DNA from: Massilia sp. CFBP 13721
Lineage (GTDB): Bacteria > Pseudomonadota > Gammaproteobacteria > Burkholderiales > Burkholderiaceae_D
DNA length: 64,000 nucleotides
Assembly: GCF_014842025.1 (NCBI RefSeq)
Contig: NZ_JACYUY010000012.1
Location: 1 to 64,000 of the forward strand
Direction of reading: 5' to 3'
The notes beneath the pieces were generated by a model. It made no database searches. It was not told where the DNA came from and saw only the letters and a program-made list of their open reading frames with translations. Of the stretch, positions 16,416-24,512 are shown one piece after another (the first letter of the stretch is position 1; every line of letters starts with the position of its first letter). Both the position numbers and the translations under genes were made by a program.

Positions 16416-17234
16416 TCAGGCGAGCCAGCGTTTGCGGCGCCTATAAAACTTCATGTCCCTGAAACTTTTACGGCCGGCGCCCGAGACGCCGAGATAAAAC
16501 TCCTTGACGTCCTCGTTGTTGGCCAGGTCCTGCGCCGCGCCATCCATCACCACGCGCCCGTTCTCCAGGATGTAGCCGAAGTCGGCGTAGCGCAGGGCGA
16601 CGTTCGTGTTCTGCTCAGCGAGAAGAAAGGAGACGCCTTCCTTGCGGTTGAGGTCCTTGACGATGCCGAAAATCTCGTCGACGATCTGCGGCGCGATCCC
16701 CATCGACGGCTCGTCGAGCAGGATCATCGACGGATTCGCCATCAGCGCGCGCCCAATCGCGCACATCTGCTGCTCGCCGCCCGAGGTATAGCCGGCCTGG
16801 CTGCTCCTGCGCTCTTTCAAACGCGGGAAATAGTGATACACCGATTCCAGCGCGGTTTTCAGCTCGCCGCGGCCGATCTTGCGGGTGTACGCACCCGTCA
16901 GCAGATTCTCTTCGATGGTGAGATGACCGAAACAGTGGCGTCCTTCCATCACCTGCGACAAGCCGCGCCGCACCAGTTCGTTCGGCGTCAGCTGGTCGAT
17001 GCGTTCGCCCTGGAAGCGCACCTCTCCCTTGGTGACGTCGCCGCGTTCGCCGCGCAACAGGGTGGAAATCGTTTTCAAGGTGGTCGACTTGCCGGCGCCG
17101 TTCGCGCCCAGCAGGGCGACGATCTTCCCCTTCGGTACCTGCAGCGATACGCCCTTTAACACCAAAATCACGTGGTCGTAGATGACTTCGATGTTGTTCA
17201 CCGACAGGTAGGGTTGTTCGCTGGTGCTGGTCAT
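16416..17234 (-). CDS. livF: Branched-chain amino acid type ABC transporter, ATPase LivF
   Basis: 272 residues. Walker A is LLGANGAGKSTTLK, the signature is TSGGEQQMCAIGRAL (LSGG variant) and Walker B is SMILLDEPSMG. The C-terminus has a basic extension (RRRKRW) beyond the usual LivF length of about 235. It pairs with LivG (20588-21445) in a liv/HAAT-type importer. In this operon livF is separated from livG by the permease and binding-protein genes. Confidence 0.9.
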   Translation of the reverse strand: MTSTSEQPYLSVNNIEVIYDHVILVLKGVSLQVPKGKIVALLGANGAGKSTTLKTISTLLRGERGDVTKGEVRFQGERIDQLTPNELVRRGLSQVMEGRHCFGHLTIEENLLTGAYTRKIGRGELKTALESVYHYFPRLKERRSSQAGYTSGGEQQMCAIGRALMANPSMILLDEPSMGIAPQIVDEIFGIVKDLNRKEGVSFLLAEQNTNVALRYADFGYILENGRVVMDGAAQDLANNEDVKEFYLGVSGAGRKSFRDMKFYRRRKRWLA

Positions 17235-17288
17235 GGTTTCTCGTCCAGGAGTGCCCCGCCGCGGCGGCGAGGCGGGTAGGTCAAGCGA

Positions 17289-18590
17289 TCACTGCATGCA
17301 GCCAGGCGTGATGTTCTTTTCCCTGGCATACGCCAGCGACGATTCTTCCAGCAGCCTGCGCGTCAGCGCCTTGTCGCCCACGACCCAGTTCGGCGTGATC
17401 GCATTCCACTTCTTGCCATCCCACTGCTGGACTTTCACCGCGCCCGACCCCTCGTGGTCGTCGCAGCTGGTTTTAATGGTCGGGAACATGCCGAAAGCCC
17501 CGATCGCCTTCTGGCGCGCGGCGTCGACGTTCAGGTTTTCCAGGCCCCAGCGCACCTGCTCGCCGGTCATGGTTTTCCCTTTACCGAATTTTTCCTGCGC
17601 GGTGCGGATCGCCTCGACCCAGAGCACGCCCAGGGTCACGCCGCGCATGTGGTACACGGAGCCGATGCGCGATTGGTCGGCCAGGTTGCCCTTGCCGCCT
17701 GCATAAACCTTTTTACGGATCTCGTCCATCAGCGGATAGTTGCCGGGCGTATTGAAGGTCATCGAGGTATACCCTTTTGCCGCTTCGCCCGACGGGATCG
17801 TGTCTTCTTCCGAACCCGCCCACCAGACGCCGAGGATTTTCTCGCGCGGGAAGCCGTTGCGCTGGGCGGTCTTGATGGCGACCGAATTCATCACCCCCCA
17901 ACCCCACAGGATCACGTGGTCGGGACGCGCCTGGCGGATTTGCAGCCATTGCGATTGCTGTTCGCTGCCCGGCGGCGCCACCGCGATCTTGATCAGTTCA
18001 AAGCCGTACTGCTTGGCCTGCGCATCCAGCACCGGCATGGCTTCCTTGCCGAAAGCCGAATCGTGGTACAGGTAGACGATCTTCTTCCCTTTCAGGTTCT
18101 GGTAGCCGCCGTTCTTGTCGCCCAAATACTTGATCATCGCCGCCGCCTGGTTCCAGTAGCTGGTCACCAGCGGAAAGACATACGGAAAAACCTTGCCGTT
18201 GGCGGCGTCCGAGCGCCCGTAGCCGAGCATGGTCATCGGGATCTTGTCGACCGCGACGCGGTCGACGATGCCGTAGGCGATGCCGGTCGACAGCGGGTCG
18301 ACCAGGGTGGCGCCGCCATTCTTGGTTTTCAGGCGTTCGTAGCATTCCACGCCGCGCGAGGCGTTGTATTCGGTCTCGCACTCTTCCCAGGTCATCTTGA
18401 CGCCATTGATGCCGCCGTTCGCATTCACCAGATTGAAATAGTCGATCATGCCGCCGTAGAAGCCGGAGCCGCCGGCGCCATACGGGCCGACGCGGTAGGA
18501 CTGCAGCGCCACGAACTGGTCGGCGGCCAGCACCTGCCCGCCGACGCTGACCAGCGTGGCCGCAAGCACGATCGATTTGATGACTTTCAT
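17289..18590 (-). CDS. Periplasmic substrate-binding protein of a HAAT-type ABC transporter
   Basis: 433 residues with a cleavable signal peptide (about 22 residues, ending VLAA). The fold is Peripla_BP_6/LivK-like, but the protein is longer than amino-acid-binding LivK (about 370). Linkage to two acyl-CoA ligases suggests the ligand is an aromatic or aliphatic carboxylic acid rather than leucine. The GC-rich gap to livF is 54 bp. Confidence 0.88.
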   Translation of the reverse strand: MKVIKSIVLAATLVSVGGQVLAADQFVALQSYRVGPYGAGGSGFYGGMIDYFNLVNANGGINGVKMTWEECETEYNASRGVECYERLKTKNGGATLVDPLSTGIAYGIVDRVAVDKIPMTMLGYGRSDAANGKVFPYVFPLVTSYWNQAAAMIKYLGDKNGGYQNLKGKKIVYLYHDSAFGKEAMPVLDAQAKQYGFELIKIAVAPPGSEQQSQWLQIRQARPDHVILWGWGVMNSVAIKTAQRNGFPREKILGVWWAGSEEDTIPSGEAAKGYTSMTFNTPGNYPLMDEIRKKVYAGGKGNLADQSRIGSVYHMRGVTLGVLWVEAIRTAQEKFGKGKTMTGEQVRWGLENLNVDAARQKAIGAFGMFPTIKTSCDDHEGSGAVKVQQWDGKKWNAITPNWVVGDKALTRRLLEESSLAYAREKNITPGCMQ

Positions 18591-18632
18591 GGGTGTCTCC
18601 TTTTTATTAACATCGTTGAATGGGAATACGAA

Positions 18633-19691
18633 TCAATGCGGGAAGGGCCACAAACGCAGCTTCTCTTTGCCGATCTGCCACAGGCGCGCCAGGCCGTGCG
18701 GTTCGACGATCAGGAAGAAGATGATCAAGCCGCCGAACACCATCAATTCCAGGTTCGACGCGTAATTGGTGGCGATGCCGAGCGTGTGCGCCAGCATGTT
18801 CAGGAAGATCGGCAGCAGCACGATAAAGGCGGCGCCGAGAAAGGAACCCAGGATCGAGCCGACGCCGCCGATGATCACCATGAACAGGATGCGGAACGAC
18901 AGGTCCAGGCTATACGCTTCCGGCTCCACCGTGCCGAGGTAGGCAAAGGCATACAGGGCGCCGGCCACGCCGCAATAAAACGAGCTGACGGCAAAGGCGA
19001 GCAGCTTGGTGCGCAGCGGCCGGAAGCCGATCACTTCGGCCGCCATGTCCATGTCGCGGATCGCCATCCACGAGCGGCCGACGTTCGAGCGGATCATGTT
19101 CTTGGCCAGCAGCGCCATCGTCGCCACGATGCCCAGCACCAGCAGGTATTTCGAAGCCGGCGTGACGAAGCGGTAGCCGGCAATCTGCATCGTCTGCACC
19201 GTCACCACGCCCGAGGCGCTGTAATTGGTCAGATACGGGATCTTGGTGAGGCACCAGATCACGAAGAACTGGGTCGCCAGCGTGGCGGCCGCCAGATAAA
19301 AGCCGCGGATGCGCAGCGAGGGCAGGCCGAAGGCAATTCCAACCATGGCCGCGCATAGGCCGCCCAGCACAAAGGCGAGCAGCAACGGCATGCCCGGAAT
19401 GCGCGCCACGAAGTTAAAGGCGGCGTAGGCGCCGACCGCCATGAAGGCGGCTGTGCCGAGCGAGAGCTGGCCGGCGTAGCCCGTTAAAATGTTCAGCCCC
19501 AGCGCCGCCAGCGCAAAGATCAGGAACGGGATCAGGATCGCCGACAGCAGGTAAGGGGAGGCAAACAGGGGCACCACCACCAGCGCCACCAGCAGCAGCG
19601 CCAACAAGCCGATGCGGTCCTGGCGGATCGGCAGGATCTGCCCATCCGCCGCATAGCTGGTCTTGAATTGTCCGGCTTCGCGATACAGCAT
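18633..19691 (-). CDS. livM: ABC transporter permease LivM
   Basis: 352 residues with about ten hydrophobic segments beginning at GLLALLLVALVVVPLF. LNILTGYAGQLSLGTAAFMAVGAYA is the conserved LivM region, and the EAA-type loop WMAIRDMDMAAEVIGF precedes the C-terminal helices. It lies 3 bp after livH and forms the inner-membrane channel with it. Confidence 0.93.
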   Translation of the reverse strand: MLYREAGQFKTSYAADGQILPIRQDRIGLLALLLVALVVVPLFASPYLLSAILIPFLIFALAALGLNILTGYAGQLSLGTAAFMAVGAYAAFNFVARIPGMPLLLAFVLGGLCAAMVGIAFGLPSLRIRGFYLAAATLATQFFVIWCLTKIPYLTNYSASGVVTVQTMQIAGYRFVTPASKYLLVLGIVATMALLAKNMIRSNVGRSWMAIRDMDMAAEVIGFRPLRTKLLAFAVSSFYCGVAGALYAFAYLGTVEPEAYSLDLSFRILFMVIIGGVGSILGSFLGAAFIVLLPIFLNMLAHTLGIATNYASNLELMVFGGLIIFFLIVEPHGLARLWQIGKEKLRLWPFPH

Positions 19692-19694
19692 GGT

Positions 19695-20591
19695 CTAGAT
19701 CCTCCGGATGATTTTTTCGCCGAACAGCCCCTCGGGCCGCACCAGCAGGAAGCCCAGGGCCAGCACGTACGGGAACCAGCCTTCGATGCCGCCGCCGACC
19801 AGCGGTCCGATGTAGACTTCGGCCAGCTTTTCGCTGGCGCCGATGATCAAGCCGCCGACGATCGCGCCCGGCACCGAGGTGAACCCGCCCAGGATCAGCA
19901 CCGGCAACGCTTTGAGGGCAATGAACGTCAGCGCGAACTGCACGCCATTGCGGGCGCCCCACAGCATGCCCGCCACCAGCGCGACCAGGCCGGCCACCGA
20001 CCACACCACGACCCAGATCCGCTGCAGCGGAATGCCGACAGCCAGCGCCGCCTGGTGGTCGTCGGCCACGGCGCGCAGCGCGCGCCCGACGCGGGTCTTG
20101 GTGAACAGCAGCGCCAGCGCCACCACCAGCACCGCGCACACGATCGCCGCCATCATGTCGAACTGCGAGACCAGGATATTGAAGTGTTCCATCAGGTATT
20201 CGTTGGGCACGTCCTCGATCGGCAACTCGAGTTTGCGTACCTGCGAACCCCAGACCAGCTGCGCCAGGCCCTCGATGAAAAACGCGAGGCCGATGGTGGC
20301 CATGAACAGCGTGATTTCCGGCTGGTTCACCAGCGGGCGCAAGACCACGCGTTCGATCGCAACGGCGAGGGCGATCATCACCAGGATCGTCAGCGGAACC
20401 GCAACCCACAGAGAGACGCCGAATTTGTCGACGATGCCGACGCAGGTGAGGGCGGCGAAGAACACCATCGCCCCCTGCGCGAAGTTGAACACGCCCGAGG
20501 CTTTGTAGATCAGCACGAAGCCGATCGCGACCAGCGCATACATCACCCCGGACAGCAGGCCGCCGAGCAGCACTTCGATGAAAAAGCTCAT
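19695..20591 (-). CDS. livH: ABC transporter permease LivH
   Basis: 298 residues, about eight membrane segments. The N-terminal LLGGLLSGVMYALVAIGF and ASGVFNFAQGAMVFF regions and the cytoplasmic loop GRALRAVADDHQAALAVGI are typical of LivH. Its start overlaps the livG stop by 4 bases (ATGA), indicating coupling. Confidence 0.93.
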   Translation of the reverse strand: MSFFIEVLLGGLLSGVMYALVAIGFVLIYKASGVFNFAQGAMVFFAALTCVGIVDKFGVSLWVAVPLTILVMIALAVAIERVVLRPLVNQPEITLFMATIGLAFFIEGLAQLVWGSQVRKLELPIEDVPNEYLMEHFNILVSQFDMMAAIVCAVLVVALALLFTKTRVGRALRAVADDHQAALAVGIPLQRIWVVVWSVAGLVALVAGMLWGARNGVQFALTFIALKALPVLILGGFTSVPGAIVGGLIIGASEKLAEVYIGPLVGGGIEGWFPYVLALGFLLVRPEGLFGEKIIRRI

Positions 20592-21445
20592 GTGCTTGCC
20601 TCCTGCTCGTTTGTCCCCTCATGGGCCTGGCCGAGATAGGCCTTGATCACGTTCTCGTTGCTGCGCACTTGGTCCGGCGTGCCGTCGCCGATCTTCTTGC
20701 CATAGTCGAGCACGACGACGCGGTCCGAGATGTCCATCACCACGCCCATGTCGTGTTCGATCAGGACGATCGTCGTGCCGAACTGGTCGTTGACGTCGAG
20801 GATGAAGCGGCACATGTCCTGCTTTTCCTCGACGTTCATGCCGGCCATCGGTTCGTCCAGCAACAGGATGTCCGGTTCGGCGGCCAGCGCTCTGCCCAGT
20901 TCGACGCGCTTCTGCAAGCCGTAGGGCAGGCGGCCCACCGGCGTCTTGCGGATCGCCTGGATTTCCAGGAAGTCGATGATGGCTTCGGCCTTTTCGCGGT
21001 GCGCGATTTCCTCGCGCCGGGCCGCGCCGAGATAAAACGCCTGCTGCAGGAAGTTGGTTTTCATTTTGAGGTTACGGCCGGTCATGATGTTGTCGAGGAC
21101 CGTCATCCCCTTGAACAGCGCGATATTTTGAAAAGTGCGCGCGATGCCCGCTTTCGCCGCGCCGTAACAATCCATGTTGGTGCGCCGGGCGCCGCGCAGC
21201 ACGATCTCGCCGTGCTGCGGGCGGTACACGCCGTTGATCACGTTCAGCATCGAGCTTTTGCCGGCGCCGTTCGGGCCGATGATGGCGCGGATCTCGTGCT
21301 GGCGCACGTCGAACGAAATGTCGGTCAGCGCTTTCACCCCGCCGAAAGCCAGCGAGATGTTTTTCAGGTCGAGGATCACGTCGCCGATCTTGCGGCCAGT
21401 GCCGGGACTATCGGGGCTGGCCGGCGGTTGCGTCATCTGCATCAC
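20588..21445 (-). CDS. livG: ABC transporter ATPase LivG
   Basis: 285 residues. Walker A is IIGPNGAGKSSMLN and Walker B is PDILLLDEPMAGMN. The signature appears as LPYGLQKRVELGRAL, the LPYG variant usual in LivG, and the C-terminal region NENVIKAYLGQAHE is also LivG-like. It overlaps the fadD-like gene by 4 bases and livH by 4 bases, so three consecutive genes are translationally coupled. Confidence 0.93.
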   Translation of the reverse strand: MMQMTQPPASPDSPGTGRKIGDVILDLKNISLAFGGVKALTDISFDVRQHEIRAIIGPNGAGKSSMLNVINGVYRPQHGEIVLRGARRTNMDCYGAAKAGIARTFQNIALFKGMTVLDNIMTGRNLKMKTNFLQQAFYLGAARREEIAHREKAEAIIDFLEIQAIRKTPVGRLPYGLQKRVELGRALAAEPDILLLDEPMAGMNVEEKQDMCRFILDVNDQFGTTIVLIEHDMGVVMDISDRVVVLDYGKKIGDGTPDQVRSNENVIKAYLGQAHEGTNEQEAST

Positions 21446-23406
21446 GCTGCCTCCTGCATGTTCTGCATCAGCGGGTAGGTCGCGGCATCGACGATGCGCA
21501 GGTCGGCGCTGACGGTACCGGTGCGCCCATCCTCGAATTTCACCTGCGTGCTGATGTGCTGCGCGGCTTTGCCGGTGTACAGCGCCTCGATCAGCACCGC
21601 GTATTTGTCGGCGACGAATTTACGGCGCACTTTACGGGTGCGGGTCAGTTCGTCGTCGTCGGGGTCGAGCTCCTTGTGCAGCACCAGGAAGCGGTGGATC
21701 TGCGTGTGGCCCATCAGCGCCTCGTTGGCCAGGCCGGCATTCACTTGCTGCACGCAGTCGCGCATCAGTTCCAGCACCTGCGGGTGCCCTGCGAGATCGG
21801 TATAGCCGGCATAGGCGAGATTTCTGCGCTCGACCCAGTTGCCGACCGCTTCCATGTCGATGTTCAGGAAGGCGCATACCTGGTCGCGACCATTCCCGAA
21901 GGCGACCGCCTCTTTTATGAATGGGAAGAACTTCAGTTTGTTTTCGATGTAGTTGGGCGCGAAGATGGCGCCGTTCTGCATGGTGCCGACGTCCGCCGCG
22001 CGGTCGATGATTTTAAGGTGGCCATCGCTGTCGAACATGCCGGCGTCGCCCGTATGAAAATAGCCGTCGGCGTCGATCACTTCGGCCGTCGCATCCGGGC
22101 GCTTGAAGTAGCCGCCCATGTTCGACACCCCTTTGACCAGCACTTCGCCATTCGCCGCCAGTTTTACCTCGACCCCGGGCGCCGGCACGCCGACGCTGTC
22201 GAACTTGATGTTCCCGTCCGGTTGCAGGCAGACGTAGGCGCAGGTCTCGGTCGAGCCATACAGCTGTTTCAGATTGACGCCGATCGACCGATAGAAACGG
22301 AACAGGTCGGGGCCGATTGCCGCACCGGCGGTGTAGGCCACGCGCACGCGCGACAGGCCGAGCACGTTTTTCAGTGGTTCGTAGACCAGCAGGCGCCCCA
22401 GCGCATAGTTAAGACGATCGAGCACATTCACCGGTTTGCCGTCGAGGAGGGCGGCGCCGCTGCGCCGCGCCACGCCCATGTAAAAATCGAACATGCGGCG
22501 CTTGATGCGGCTGGCGTCTTCCATGCGGATCATGACGGTGGTGAGCATGTTCTCGAACACGCGCGGCGGCGCAAAATAATAAGTGGGGCCGATCTCGCGT
22601 AAATCGTTGAGCACGGTGTCGCTCGACTCCGGACAGTTCACCGTAAAGCCGGCCACCATCGCCTGTGCGAACGAAAACAGGCAGTCGCCTACCCAGGCCA
22701 TCGGTAAATAGGAGAGCACGTCGTCGCGGTCGGTGAGCTTGTCGAAGCCGACGCCGCCGCTGCCGGCGGCAATCAGGGCCGCGTGCGACTGCATCACGCC
22801 TTTTGGTTTACCGGTGGTGCCCGAGGTGTAGAGGATGATGGCGGTGTCGCCCCCCTGGCCGCGCTGGATGGCCTCGTCGAAGGCGCCGGGATGCTCGCGG
22901 TCCCAGGCGCGGCCGAGCTCCTGCAGGGAAGCGAAGGAGAGCAGGCCGGCGTGCCGGTAGTGGCGCATGCCGCGTTCATCCTCGAACACGATGTGGCGCA
23001 CGCGCGGGCAGGTGGCTTGCAGCTCGAGCAGCTTGTCGACTTGCTCCTGGTCCTCGACCACGGCGAATTCGATGTCGGCGTCGCTCAGCACGTGGGCCAT
23101 GTCGGCGCTGGGCGCATCCTGATAGAGCGGCACCGGCACCCCGCCCAGGCACTGCGCCGCCAGCATCGCCCAGTACAGGCGCGGGCGGTTGTCGCCGATG
23201 ATGGCCAGGTTCATGCCGCGTTCGAAACCGAGGGCGGCCAGGCCGCAGGCCAGCGCCCGTACCTCGGCGTCGACGTCGCGCCAGCACCAGGTCTGCCAGA
23301 TGCCCAGGTATTTTTCGCGAAAGGCTGGACGCGCCCCGCGTTGTCGGGCGTGGTCGAGCAGGCGCCGCGGAAAAGTCTGCAATGGCAAACGCTCCGATGT
23401 CTCCAT
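21442..23406 (-). CDS. Long-chain-type acyl-CoA synthetase (AMP-binding)
   Basis: 654 residues from ATG 23406, which has GAGGAG at good spacing; the open frame extends further but only this start fits the family. The ATP motif ILYTSGTTGKPKG is at about residues 191-203, YGSTETCA and GYFHTGDAGMFDSDGHLKIIDR follow in order. The length and C-terminal helical part match long-chain/very-long-chain acyl-CoA ligases often found with liv genes in Burkholderiales. It activates a carboxylic acid to its CoA ester, probably the one imported by the transporter. It is the first gene of the operon. Confidence 0.9.
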   Translation of the reverse strand: METSERLPLQTFPRRLLDHARQRGARPAFREKYLGIWQTWCWRDVDAEVRALACGLAALGFERGMNLAIIGDNRPRLYWAMLAAQCLGGVPVPLYQDAPSADMAHVLSDADIEFAVVEDQEQVDKLLELQATCPRVRHIVFEDERGMRHYRHAGLLSFASLQELGRAWDREHPGAFDEAIQRGQGGDTAIILYTSGTTGKPKGVMQSHAALIAAGSGGVGFDKLTDRDDVLSYLPMAWVGDCLFSFAQAMVAGFTVNCPESSDTVLNDLREIGPTYYFAPPRVFENMLTTVMIRMEDASRIKRRMFDFYMGVARRSGAALLDGKPVNVLDRLNYALGRLLVYEPLKNVLGLSRVRVAYTAGAAIGPDLFRFYRSIGVNLKQLYGSTETCAYVCLQPDGNIKFDSVGVPAPGVEVKLAANGEVLVKGVSNMGGYFKRPDATAEVIDADGYFHTGDAGMFDSDGHLKIIDRAADVGTMQNGAIFAPNYIENKLKFFPFIKEAVAFGNGRDQVCAFLNIDMEAVGNWVERRNLAYAGYTDLAGHPQVLELMRDCVQQVNAGLANEALMGHTQIHRFLVLHKELDPDDDELTRTRKVRRKFVADKYAVLIEALYTGKAAQHISTQVKFEDGRTGTVSADLRIVDAATYPLMQNMQEAA

Positions 23407-23563
23407 CGCTGTCTCCTCAGTTAGCATCGTCCGGCGCGGCGCAAAAGCTGTGACCGGTGGAATTTTTATGTGAAGATAGTACTTTGCGTTGGCGCGCCAC
23501 GTTGTCATTTGCATGACAATTGGCCCGACTTTCGATGACGCGTTGCACAAACGCATTGCACAA

Positions 23564-24250
23564 ATGAAGATGCCGACACCGACACTCGTGGAACACCTGC
23601 GCGCCACCATCTGGGGCCGTGTGCTCACGCCCGCCGAAATGGCGCGGGTCGAGGCCGTCTGTTTCGAGCAACTGGTGCCGAAAGGCGGCTTTGTCTGCCG
23701 CAAGGGCGAGCCGCTGGAATACTGGGTCGGCATCGTCGACGGCCTGGTAAAAATCAATAACTTTTCGCCATCCGGAAAAAGCGTGACGTTTACGGGGGTG
23801 ACCGCCGGCGGCTGGTTCGGCGAGGGGTCGCTGCTCAAGGACGCATTCCGCAAGTACGACGTGATGGCGCTGCGCGATACCCGCGTGGCGCGCATGCCGC
23901 GCGCCACCTTCGAGTGGCTGCTCGAGACCAGCCTGCCGTTCAACCGCTTCCTGCTGATGCAGCTCAACGAGCGCCTCGGCCAGTTCATCGGCCAGGTCGA
24001 AACCGACCGCATGCTCGACGTCGACACCCGCGTCGCGCGCTGCCTGGCGGCGATGTTCAACGACCACCTGTATCCGGGGCTCGACACCTTGGTCCACCTG
24101 TCGCAGGAAGAGATCGGCTACCTGTCGGGCGCCTCGCGCCAGCGCGTGAATGGCGCCTTGCAGCTGCTCGAAAAAGCCGGGCTGCTGCGGCTCGATTACG
24201 GCGGGATCCGGGTGCTGGATCTGGACGGTTTACGAAACTTCCAGGCCTGA
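23564..24250 (+). CDS. Crp/Fnr family transcriptional regulator
   Basis: 228 residues from ATG 23564; in-frame ATGs at 23489, 23513 and 23570 make the start uncertain. The N-terminal cyclic-nucleotide-binding-like beta barrel includes CRKGEPLEYWVGIVDGLV and GGWFGEGSLL; the C-terminal HTH is LSQEEIGYLSGASRQRVNGA. No Cys cluster of the Fnr type is seen. It is divergent from the fadD-liv operon and is the likely local regulator, perhaps sensing a CoA ester or nucleotide. Confidence 0.85.
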   Translation: MKMPTPTLVEHLRATIWGRVLTPAEMARVEAVCFEQLVPKGGFVCRKGEPLEYWVGIVDGLVKINNFSPSGKSVTFTGVTAGGWFGEGSLLKDAFRKYDVMALRDTRVARMPRATFEWLLETSLPFNRFLLMQLNERLGQFIGQVETDRMLDVDTRVARCLAAMFNDHLYPGLDTLVHLSQEEIGYLSGASRQRVNGALQLLEKAGLLRLDYGGIRVLDLDGLRNFQA

Positions 24251-24281
24251 GGCGCAAAGAGGACTTAACTAGCCGCGTAAA

Positions 24282-24422
24282 GTAGGGTGGACTCCCGAGT
24301 CCACGCGTTACGGTCGAGTACCGCAAAGGTCGCGAAGGTCGGTAAGGCATGCAGCACGGTACTGCGCATGCATGTCGATTTGCATATTTTGTACCGCGTG
24401 GGCTCGCGAGCCCGGTGCACCC
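24282..24422. repeat. REPIN with diverged arms
   Basis: Arm 1 (24282-24311) is GTAGGGTGGACTCCCGAGTC followed by CACGCGTTAC. The inverted partner (24391-24422) keeps the GTACCGCGTGGGC and GGTGCACCC ends but has a different hairpin, GGGCTCGCGAGCCC. It lies between the Crp gene and aminopeptidase P. Confidence 0.65.
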
Positions 24423-24449
24423 GTCGTTGAGGCTATTGGCCTCAACGAC
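24423..24449. repeat. Perfect 11-bp hairpin in the pepP upstream region
   Basis: GTCGTTGAGGC-TATTG-GCCTCAACGAC. It is flanked on both sides by GGTGCAC (24414 and 24458). No T-run follows, so it is probably part of the adjacent repeat unit or a structured leader of the aminopeptidase gene. Confidence 0.6.
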
Positions 24450-24512
24450 CCCATACGGTGCACGACCTTATCGGCTCGCGTGTGATGGTTCGTTGGGGGT
24501 ATGATATTAGGC

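Noticed and set aside
23407..24087. N-terminal extension of the acyl-CoA ligase frame
   Set aside because: It runs antisense to the Crp/Fnr gene; a strong ribosome site marks the start at 23406.
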